Below, in pieces: positions 22,801-32,700 of a stretch of 64,000 nt of DNA (position 1 is its first letter; each line of letters starts with the position of its first letter). This DNA is from Larus michahellis (lineage: Eukaryota; Chordata; Aves; Charadriiformes; Laridae). A model generated the notes under the pieces. That model was not told the DNA's origin. It ran no database searches and saw only the letters and a list, made by a program, of their open reading frames with translations. A program made the position numbers and the translations under genes. The DNA lies in the NCBI RefSeq assembly GCF_964199755.1, contig NC_133910.1, positions 7,586,501-7,650,500 of the forward strand, read 5' to 3'.

Positions 22801-25800
22801 CAGAAGACCCCAGAAGGTCAAAAACCAGTAGGACGCCAGACTGCATGACAGGTTGTGCCCCCTCCTGTAGCTTTAAGCTGCCAACTAAGGATCAGTGACG
22901 CTTTGCTGCTCACATTTTTAAACCACTACAGGTATTGTTGGCTGCACCCGCATCAATAAACAGTAACAACCTGGGAACGGGTCTACTCTTCATTTATCCT
23001 GAACAGCCAAAAGTTATTTTTTACAGGGTCTGCGTCCAGTTCAGCAAATGCCTGTTCAATAGCTAGAGTTGGGCAAAAATAGCCAACCAAAAGAGAACAA
23101 AACTGCTGAAATGTAGCAACTTGTCTAAGAGCTTCTGGTAAAGTACCAGTAAGGTGAATAAGAACCGAAGGGATGAAATACAGCAATGACAACTCTCGCC
23201 TCCCCCAGCCGTGTCTGCTGTAGATGTTCTCCGTTACCTGATAGACTGGATCGGTGTGAGTGTCATCTGTCATCCCCGTCCTCCAGGTCACGGGGTCTTC
23301 TGTTCTGCTGGTATCCCACACCACCAGCTCCCCACTGAACAGGCCACCTGAAAGGACGAAGAAACCACTAAACCAGCTAAGGGCTAATGGCGCATAAACA
23401 CCAGTAATGCAAGGGGCAGCCGGAGCTGCTACTACAGCAGAACTGGGGGTAACTTTTCTTATTGTCACCGAGTATGACCAGAGTTCTGGGACAAGCAGTC
23501 CTCAGCAGAAACGGTGACAAATTCACAGCCCCCCCCCAGCCTCAGAGGACTGGCAGCTACATACAGGGCACAGTCAGCTCTGGTGTAAGAGAATACAGCT
23601 CTGCCAAAATATGTACTTTCTTCCTACTTACACCCAGGACTGCATTTCCTTCTATCATCGCTCTCTGAGAAAATGCCACTGAAAGAGCAGCAAGTCCCAG
23701 TTCGGAAGCACGGGTACACTTGTCAATGTTGTGAGCATTAGCTCCTCAGTGTGAGGAGCTGCAGCACCATCACTTCTGCAAGAAATCTTAGGCTGAGCTG
23801 AGAGAGAGAAAAAAATGATCCCAGCTGAAGGAAATAAGGGTACGTTTCAGATAGGATCCAAATTAAGAGCAACCTACCAGCTATCAGTGAAGGCTGGGAG
23901 GGGTGGAAAGCCAGGCACATGACAGAACTGGGAACATCCACCACTAGGTCAGGGCGCTGCGGATTCAATCCCCTTCTGTGCAGATTCCAGGTACAGACGT
24001 AGGATTTTTCTGTGCTCCAGTCCCCACCATCCAACCTGAAGAGGAGAAAGCTACGTCTTGCCTTGTCTGTTGCGCAGAGAATCCCCGTCCAGCGGGGCTC
24101 TGGTGTGCCCCACTCATCATTTAAACGTGCTGCTTTGGGGCTTGAAGGAAAACCGAGGTGACGAAACTTCTCCGCAGGCTAGTATAGGTACAGCACATGT
24201 CAGTGTCCTTACCGAACAAAGAGGTTGCAAGTAAATCTTGGATATGAGTCCCTGTTCCAAGACCTACTAACCACTCAAATAATGGGAACATTTTAAAGGG
24301 CGCATACAGAAAGTTGCTATGAGTATTTGGGAACGAAAAATCTAAAGAGTCCAAGTTGCTGCTGATTTGCAAACTGGCTGAGTTGCAAACCGTGTTTCCT
24401 CTAAACGAGCACTCAAAGATCCAGGGTCTGAGAATTCACAGTGAGGAAATATTACCTGGAGGACTGACAGGACCTGAAAAGACTTACTGAGTCTTACTTG
24501 GCCTGAGATAAGCAGCATGATTTGAAGTCCAGGTGCCTCCATAGGAACAGAGAACATTCTCCACAACCACCAAATGGTGTTGAGGAGCCTGCACAAATCA
24601 GGCCACGCGCTCCAGCTCCAGAGATTTCAATCCAGTCCTATGCCCATCATACTTGTTTGCCACAAGTGGCTCATGAGTTATTAGTCTGGGACGCTAAAAG
24701 ACACCTACCGCCCTACTCCCTCTGTTACTTCTGTCTGTTTCACTCATCGCACGTTTACCAAAACGTTACACGGATTCTGTCACTAGCACCACACTGACGA
24801 ATGGGATGTCCTGTCTTGCTACAAGAAGACGATTTGGAGGACAGAGATCTACAGAACAGTCAGTGGCCAGGACAGGAAGCAATTGTTTTGAACCTGACTT
24901 CTACTGACTTTATTTGATGCTCTTAATTCTTTTATTGGAAGAGATATTATCAAATAAAGGGAGCAATTTTTCATCCAACGTGTAGTTGATCTGTGAAGCT
25001 CCTTATTAAAGGATGTTGTAGATGCTAAAAGTTTACCCAGATTCACAGAGACTGTGTAAGTTCATGGAAGGGAATTCTACCGAGAGTAATCACAGACACA
25101 GAAACCACATTCTAATCCGAGAAGAGCGGTAGACTGGGAGAGCAGAAGGGGCAAGTAACATACAGGTTTGCCCTGTTTTGCTTTTCCCTATGCATTCAAC
25201 TCACGGATCTCCTTTTTGCTGGGGCTCCTAATCTACAGAAATGGTAGTGAAAGGAAAAGGAATAAGGGCAGCAGTAGGGCACAGAAAGGAGAGGCTGCCA
25301 CAGATAGTCACTGGATTAAAGCTTTGTTCAACCCTCAATTTAGAAATTCTTAAGTGTTTGTTAGTGCATGTCCATGGCATCAGGCGCACGCGTGAATGGG
25401 TGCCAGGTTCATCCGGGGTGCTAAGAGAGACCACATTAAAACAACACGATCTTCAATGAAGATAAGTACGTACTTCCAAACCTCACCCACATACATTTGC
25501 AAGTGCATCTGCTCTTTACATTTTCTGTCCAAATAGAATCTATCTAGAAACAAATCAGTAAGAGCATATACATCCATTTTCGGGGTGGGAGGGAAGGTAG
25601 AAGAAATAAAAGCCATAACTTAAGATTGCCCTAAGATTTCCTTTCTTTGAATATGAATTAGTTAACTTGCATAAGGTGTATATAAATATCTAGTTTATTA
25701 CTAGAGAGATAACAAACATATGTAAAACTCAGGTCAGCCTGAGATGTCACATCAACCTCCGTTGTGCTCTCAATCTGTTCAGATACTCACCGGCCATACG

Positions 25801-27973
25801 AACATGCAACAACGGATCCGGTTGCATTCCACGAGACACTGGTAACCTGTAGGTTTTGATCCTGAGCCTCTGGGTATGACAACGTATGCAAACACAACAC
25901 CTGGAAGAGATCAAATTCAAGCACTGAAGCAATAACCTCCAAACACAGAGAAACGAAATCTGTGCATGCCCCTGCGTACGATCCTATGGTTACAGCACTG
26001 GCTTCCCCTCTCTCCAAGTAGCACATAGATACACGTAAAACGTTGTTGAATTCCTACTGGGAAAAAAAAAAAACACAACACATGACCCTAACAAACCAAC
26101 TGTCACCTCATAATTACCTCTCACAGACTGCACACTTCAGGGGCTGCGTGACAGCTCGGGAAGGCTGTGCCCTAAGGATTTACAGCAGCCCTCAGTAGAA
26201 GTCTAGCACTCACTAAGCGTCACAAGCAATGGTTTGAAAATGACTGTACCGACACGTACTGACTGATACAAATTGCTCCCACTCTTGAGCGCTGTACACT
26301 AAACAAATACAATCTAAGTAGGAAGAGCTGCCACATCACTGACTTCAACTGTTCCTAGATAACTGCTAGGCAAGGATGCTTGAAAGGGGCTACTGGAAGC
26401 TGAAAATAAGCCGACGCCAACTGCAGGCTTCCTTCTCACAAAGCTGCTGCAACACAGTCACTAGCAGGAAGAACAGTTTTACCAAGCAAGGCCAGGCTGC
26501 CAACAAGGGAGGAAGCCAGAGGAAAAAACAACCAGTAATTTCTAATTACTAGAATCTGGCAAGAACCATCACAGCAGTAAGAGATAGAACTAACGAGTTA
26601 GAGCAGCTGCAACCAGGTCTGCTTGGGAAATGACAAGGATCTGAATTCTGTCAACTTACTGTTTCATTCTGATCTGTCCAGTTCACTTCAAAGCCATCAA
26701 AGGCATGGCTTTCCCAGTTCTTATTTAGCTCTTTGATAACAGCATCCTCCACCCTCTGAAGGAATGACAGAAGGCTAGCGTAGTCCACTTGGACTTCTTG
26801 CTGGAAGTCTTGGACAGCATCTTTACTTTGATCCGTCTGCACACCGGCATCTCGGCTACTATGAGATTGTACTGCAGCTTCTGCTGTTAAAATTTTCCCG
26901 GTCTGGCAGCTCTTCTAGTAAAAAAAGACAGACAGCCCATAATCCAAACAGGGGAAAAAAAAAAAAAAGTGTTGCACAAAACATTCAAAGCATAGAATCA
27001 TAGGGTTGGAAGGGACCTCTGGAGATCATCTCCTCCAACCCCCTGCCAGAGCAGGGTCACCCAGAGCAGGTGGCACAGGAAAGTGTCCAGGCGGGTTTGG
27101 GATGTCTCCAGAGACGGAGACTCCCCCACCTCTCTGGGCAGCCTGTGCCAGGGCTCTGCCACCCTCACAGCAAAGAAGTTCCTCCTTGTGTTTAGGTGGA
27201 ACCTCCTATGCTCAAAAAAGCATCTTCCCCTTTTGGGTACTTTATACAGATATTCCAGCACATTTGCACACCTCTGGTTCATGGTTAAAAGCAGGGTGTG
27301 TCTGTAACTGTCGGGGTGTCGCTGGTGTATTTGTGACCTTCACACGATCTGACAGGAGGCAGAGATGCCTGAATGCCAGCCAAATTCAGGCCAGGTGCTC
27401 TACAGCATGGGATGGGCTGGACAAGAGAAAGCAAAAAGGCAGAGACCCCCCAGAGGAAATCGCAATCACCAAACACGGTGACAAGCACAATATTACCAGC
27501 TCTCAAACTACTAGTTTTGTGGCAGCTGCACGTGTGTTTCTTTGCCGATTTGTATCAAGGGCCTAAATCAGTCAGACGCTGCAGAGCCAGCAGACAGACA
27601 CCGGTACCTCAGGCCTGCCTGCCGCCGGCTCTGCCCCGGGCACCGGCAGGGATGCGACCTCCCTGCGGGGAAGGTCTCCGTCCAGGCCGCGCCGGAGCAG
27701 CGGGACCTGCGAGGGGTTCACCGGGCACGGAGGGGACGCGCCGGGGCGCGGCCGCCCCTTCAGCAGGACCAGGGGGAGGGAAGGTGCGGGCCGCCTCCGA
27801 CAGCCGCCCCCGGCCCGGCCCCTCCGGCGGTATAAGAGCGCGGGGCGCGGCCACGGCCGCCCCGGAGCCCGCAGGGGTCCCTCACGGTCTCTCACCGCCT
27901 CGCAGCGCGCACTCCGGGCGCTCCTCCACAGCGACTCCACCGCGGCGCCGGCCGCCGTCCGGTCCGCGAACAT
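19883..27973 (-). CDS. DYNC2I2: DYNC2I2 (WDR34), cytoplasmic dynein-2 intermediate chain 2
   Basis: This is a WD40 intermediate chain of dynein-2, the motor for retrograde intraflagellar transport in cilia. Minus-strand exons in transcript order: 27973-27896 (start ATG), 26914-26660, 25900-25791, 24035-23878, 23347-23238, 22477-22310, 21906-21674, 20867-20710, 20121-19883 (stop TAA). Phases match at every junction and give 502 residues in nine exons; the human protein is about 536 residues. Exon 1 encodes only 26 residues, shorter than in human, and the ATG has a good Kozak context (GCCGCCATGT). Residues about 27-70 form the light-chain-binding tail with KSCQT and AGVQTD. From about residue 148, WD-type strands follow (VVWD, ILVWR, VHLH, VRVWQ), consistent with a seven-bladed propeller. 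The donor at 21673 is GC rather than GT. It converges on SPTAN1. Confidence 0.95.
24970..25200 (+). repeat. Degraded CR1-type LINE fragment
   Basis: This lies in the DYNC2I2 intron between exons 3 and 4. On the plus strand it resembles the end of CR1 ORF2 and its flank: a 'tagttgatctgtgaagctcc' segment, 'aaggatgttgtagatgc', 'aagtttaccca', 'aagttcatggaa', then 'gactgggagagcag' and 'gtttgccctgtt'. The order of these motifs matches old amniote CR1 copies. It is heavily mutated with no open frame. The call is by motif recognition. Confidence 0.55.
26992..27225 (-). mobile_element. CR1 LINE 3' end, 5'-truncated
   Basis: The plus strand begins with the reverse complement of the CR1 3' tail (atagaatcatagggttgg then aagggacctctggagatcat). 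Reading the minus strand, it encodes the typical end of CR1 ORF2, with [18 protein letters not shown] and [11 protein letters not shown]. It is a 5'-truncated copy in DYNC2I2 intron 1, close to a 14-A run at 26955-26968. The left end is sharp; the other end fades out and is approximate. CR1 of this type is the dominant LINE in birds. Confidence 0.88.
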
Positions 27974-28580
27974 GGCGGCGAGCGGGGGTCGCGGCCCGAC
28001 GGGCTCCCACCGCCGGTTCCCATGGAAACGGGCGAGGCGCCGCGGGATGACGCCACCCCGAGCGACGGAGCCGCCGGCCTGCGGGCGGTAAAGGGAGCCG
28101 GGCAGGTGCCATATTGGAGAAGGGCTTCGGGGGTCGGTGTAGGAGAGGGGTGTGGGCAGGCCCCGGCGGGGGGCGGCCGCAGGGGAAGGAAAAGCCCTCG
28201 CCGGGCCGCCCCAGCCGTTCCCCCGCGGGGCGCCGGCTGATCCCGCCGGAGGCACGAGGGGCAGCAGAGGTGGGAGGGCGCGGGAGCTGCCAGGAGTTAA
28301 GATGGCGTCGAGGGGGGTGGGGAGATGGGACGGGCGGCGGCAGGCGCGGAGGGGAGGAGAAGGGTGGGCCGCATTGTGAGAAAAACGATGTTTGAGCAGA
28401 AATGCGGTATTTGGCGACTGGCGGCGCAAAACTCCCGCAGCGTCGAGCGGTGCCAGCTGCGGCCCCCGCGGCTGCTGCGGAGCCGCTGCCTCGGCGCAGC
28501 CGGGAAACGGGCCTGGGCTCTGCTCCCCAGCCCTCTGCCCTCGGAGCAGGAATTATTTGCAGTGCTAGAAACGTAATTTT
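27600..28580. promoter_or_regulatory. DYNC2I2: CpG island, DYNC2I2 promoter
   Basis: A dense GC- and CpG-rich stretch covers DYNC2I2 exon 1 and about 600 bp upstream of it. It has no TATA box on the minus strand near the expected start. It contains the RFX X-box at 28016-28029 and a YY1-like AAGATGGCG at 28299-28307 on the plus strand. On the plus strand a TATAAGAG lies at 27831-27838. The long open frames on both strands here are by-products of GC content. Confidence 0.8.
28016..28029 (+). promoter_or_regulatory. DYNC2I2: RFX X-box motif upstream of DYNC2I2
   Basis: The 14-mer GTTCCCATGGAAAC fits the X-box consensus GTHNYYATRRNAAC at every position. It ends 42 bp before the DYNC2I2 start codon. 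RFX factors control ciliary genes through X-boxes close to the start, and DYNC2I2 is a ciliary motor subunit. Binding is inferred. Confidence 0.72.
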
Positions 28581-28643
28581 AAACACGGGGCTTTGGTTAG
28601 CATGTGCGGCATGCGCTTGTTGAGGAAATGGGGTAGGGGAGTC

Positions 28644-28648
<5 letters not shown>

Positions 28649-28678
<30 letters not shown>
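28649..28678 (+). repeat. Poly(A) run of 30
   Basis: Thirty consecutive A residues lie at the outer edge of the DYNC2I2 CpG island. No retroposed gene was recognised immediately 5' of it, so it may be a bare homopolymer or an old retroposon tail. Confidence 0.8.
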
Positions 28679-28679
<1 letters not shown>

Positions 28680-29639
28680 CCTGGCGTGCATTTTGACTTC
28701 TGTGCGTTTTATATTCGTTTGTGTTGATGAGGGAATGGTGGTGGTTTGTGCTGTGGCTGAATGACTGTTTAACCTCACCCCGAGCTGGGTTGCGGGAGCC
28801 GGGCAGCTCCTCCCGGGAGCACCGGAGAGCCGTAGGGAACCAGGCACAACATACTGTCGGTGTGGCTGCAGCTGGGTGACGGTTGTGCTGCGTTTACTGG
28901 CGTTGCAGCTTCCTTAAGCACAGTCATATCTGTTACGAGCAATTACTTACAGGTTTTTTTTCTAATTGTAACTCCATTGGAATAACTTCATGATGAACGC
29001 ACAAGCTAAATTTAGCGCTGGCATCAGCAGGCACAGATGCATGAACTTCAGCGGAGTTATTCTTGCTGCTGCTGGGAAGGAGTTTGGGCTGCATGTAAAA
29101 ATCAAAATTAGAGCACACAGAGTAGGCGCTGTGAGAATGGCCGTAGCGCCGCTTCAGCACATGCGAATCCGTTTATGTCAGAGCCGGGTGCAGCGATTCT
29201 TCTAAGGGATTTAAAGGACTTCACAAATAGTAGTGAAATAAGATTCTCTAGAACTCACGATAAGGAACTGTTACAGCCATGTCACACATAGCGAAACTGG
29301 AGCCGAAAGAGGTTCAGTGGCACCCCCTTCACAAGCAGGGAAAACAAGTCCCGATGGAGCTGAAGCCTCTGGATTTCAAATCCTGCACTGTGTATCTGCT
29401 GTGGTTCTTCCCCTGGTTTGTGCGGACCTTCGTGATACTCTATAGTACAGCTAAGAACGTAAATGCATTCTTGGGTTGGACTGATGGTGCTCTAGTCTGA
29501 TTAGCACAGGAGTTAATTTGAATATCCAGAGTTCAAGTTTGGCATCTCCTGCAGTGGGAGGTAGCTGGTAGCTGTGGAAGCTCTAACAGTGGCAAGAGAC
29601 TGCTTTTTAGCGACAGGGTGTGTGTCTGACCCCTTTCAT

Positions 29640-29760
29640 AGTCCACTTGCTTGTAGACAGACCCCTGGCACCTCTTTTCTCTCCACTGACAGTGAGTAAC
29701 GGACTAGATGGACCACTGGCTTGACCAAGAAGGGTATTTTTTTATGTCCTTTTTTATGGT
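29640..29760 (+). repeat. Old CR1-type LINE 3' tail
   Basis: The segment contains 'ggactagatggaccactgg' followed by 'cttgacc', then a run resembling 'ttatgtcctttttttatg'. This order matches the end of old amniote CR1 copies, in which 'ctagatggacc.ttggtctgaccc' precedes a short 'ttatgttctt' repeat. The 5' end is unclear. Confidence 0.5.
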
Positions 29761-32700
29761 ATGGCTTATTTTTTATCAGGTCAAATGTCAGGATGTGAAC
29801 TACAATACTTAATGACAAAGTATACCCTGCTGTCCTTTTCTACCATTTTTAACACAAGTGAAACATCTCAAAAGCCACAGCTGTAGAACTCTTTAGATTT
29901 TTTCAACCAGGTGTCTGTAGCCATGGGTTTCAGGCGACTTTATTTCTCATCTAGTTTGGTTTCCACCTTCGTTTTAAACATCCATTTACAAAGCAGCTTT
30001 AAAAGACATAAGAGTATTGGAAACAATGTACTGGTTCTGTCCCAGCAGGATTACAGTCCCTTCTCTGGAGGGAGTATTTGGTGTTCTGCCTCAGTGCATT
30101 CATTCGAGAACTCGGCTGATATATCATGAAACAGCGCTCTGCTGCTATTATCGGTAAAATCCTAGTACAGCATTTACTGAGAAATGCTTATTTTTTTAAC
30201 AGATCAGCAGATTGTCCCGCTTGAAGATGCAAAACAGTGACATGATAATCTGTCCCTTAATAAGGGAAACAAATATATTCTATTCAAATTCAGCAACCTG
30301 AGCATTGTTGTATGAGTGCTTCTACTGCAAATAGTTAAATGCAGGAAGTAGGGGGATTTTTTATCTCAATTTACTTTATGTTGAATAACTGTTACTAAAT
30401 ATTTGAACCCAATAGCAGAGTGTTTTTAATACGTTCTTAATGTTTAATATTTATCATCTATAAATAGATGACCTTAAGTCATCACTAAATTATCTTTAAT
30501 TGGTATGATTAGAACTGACAAGGAATATTACTGTTTGGAAGTAGAGTAAATATTGCAAGTGTGAATTTATATACAGTCCGCATCATAAAAAAAAGCAAAG
30601 TGCAAACTGCAATTTAAAAATTTTAAATAACTTGTCAGAGGGAATTTATGGAGAAAAGTTTGTGTTTTATGAGATGGCGAAGTAAGATAAGAAAACTGGA
30701 ATTTGAATATGTGAAACAGACCAAAAATAAATCAACATGTTTTTCAGCAAGTAATATGCGAAGTTACTGCAAATGTAGTACATGTTCCCTGTAACGTGGT
30801 GCATGTCTGGACTTCTTCCCTGAGGATAAGAAAGGAACAAACAGCTACAGAAGATGACTCTTCTAAAAAATTGTAGTTTAATCCTTCTTTATTCCAATAG
30901 CTCTGATTTGCTGAGGTTTCAATATATCAACAGTATTTCAATAAATCATATCTTGCTTTTTCTTTCTGGCATGGCAGTATCAGATACATAGATATTTTTG
31001 GTTTGACATAGTAACACTGCGTAGAAATAAGGTAAAATCAGGGATAATTGGGGGAGGGTTGTTAGTAGCCTGTGGCTACTAAGTCTCTCTAAAGTAACTA
31101 TTATCACAGTGCCGATCTGTGCTTTTTCTTTCTTGTGCTTTATGGGACAAAATGTTAATAAGTTTTCACTTTCACATAGTAGAGCAAATCAGCATCAGAA
31201 AACAAGAACAAGAGAATACTGAGGTAAAGAGAGAGCAGTGTGAGACAAAGCACTGATGGGGAAATCATCAAGAAAAAAAGAATGAGATATAACAAGAAGT
31301 GTGCACACTGGGGGTATGATTTCTCTGACCTGGAGCAAAACAAATGCTCTAAGCTGAATCTCAGTAAAAGTTCACCCACTAGTGGGTGCAGTAGCTGCCC
31401 TCTATTTGTGATAAATGAAACAATTGAGTTCTGCTGACGCTCCAGAGAACCGAAACAGCAGTCTCTACCCAAAAATAGAGAGACGTAACTGAGCCTTCCT
31501 CTTTTACGCCTCCTCATTCCCTCTACCCCAAACAGATGGAAATAAGGATGAAGAAAACGACATACATGGTTCAAACAAAAACGCAGTGTCTGACCATGGG
31601 AAAGAGCTCTTGGAGCTTAGATTGGCAGCAAGAGGGGAGCAAAGGCATTGCCTATTACTGACTGATGGTTCTGTTCAGAGGAACAGAACTTGCTACATAG
31701 TCTCATTTATTAAAAACAAACAAACAAACCCATAGACAAACAACAAAACTCTTCAAATAATAAAAGGGATTTGTATCAACCAGAACCTACTTGTCTCCCC
31801 AACGAGTATAACCAGGCAAGACCAAATTCTGTTTCCCTGATTGTTCATTTCAAACCTGTGCGCTGCTCTCTTGCCTAGCATGACAAATCAGGTTTGGATG
31901 AGGCCTGGGTACTTAAATGCATTGCCTTTGAATTAACCTGAGAATGTAACACAGAGTTTGAAGTGGCTTTATGCTGACATTTTGTGCTTGTTACTTGGGT
32001 ACAGACAATACCTGATCAGTTACTCCTATACTGTTTAGCTTTGAACTAGGTCTTAAGTGTCATTTGCTTTAGAGTGATGTTCTTGGCTCTACTGATCTGG
32101 AAGTTGGTCTCACTGAGGCTCAGAGTTTTAGGTTAAATGGAAACATCCCTAGAGAAAAATAATCGAGATGCTACCCAAAAGGAAAATTATTGGAAAGGCC
32201 CCTACATCTGCAACATTACTTAAAAGGACACCTCCAGTGCCATTCGTAAAGGGCTCACGCATTTTCTCTAATTTCTGACCTCCTTTTCCCTGTCTCCCCT
32301 CCCAAATGTCCCTGCAAATGCTCTGTCCTTTTTGCTTTGAAAACCATACTTTCAATTCAGGCAGAAAACATGTTGCCTCATTTCTGAAGTTCTGTTACAC
32401 ATAGAGACGTGACGTGTTATACAAATAATCCATCTCCATTAAAATCATAGATCTATTATGCTTCGTAGAATGAAGAGTTACTGAAGAGAATGAAGTCCTT
32501 AAATATTACGGGTATGAGCTCTTGCACTGTACAGGTACTGCTTATCGTGTATTCATTCCTACATTGATAATAAGACAAAGATTTTAGTCCGTTGTAACTA
32601 GAATGGGAAGGAGCATGGGGAAAGCTTGCTTTGTTGTAGGTGTCTGCAAGCTGCCACCGCAGGGGCGCAAAGACATGGTGCTGGCGGGTTCTGAATGGCA

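Noticed and set aside
27572-28586. Minus-strand frames of 234-285 codons at the DYNC2I2 promoter
   Set aside because: Only the part from 27973 to 27896 is coding exon 1. The rest is CpG-island composition read through; no upstream ATG has comparable support.
29279-29500. 73-codon plus-strand frame (starting MSHIAKLEPKEV) as a gene
   Set aside because: No family match, no splice context, no nearby promoter or polyadenylation signal. Chance frames of this length are common in the gap.
31155-31574. 139-codon minus-strand hydrophobic frame
   Set aside because: Leucine/phenylalanine-rich text is what AT-rich antisense DNA gives. No domain, Kozak context or signals support it.
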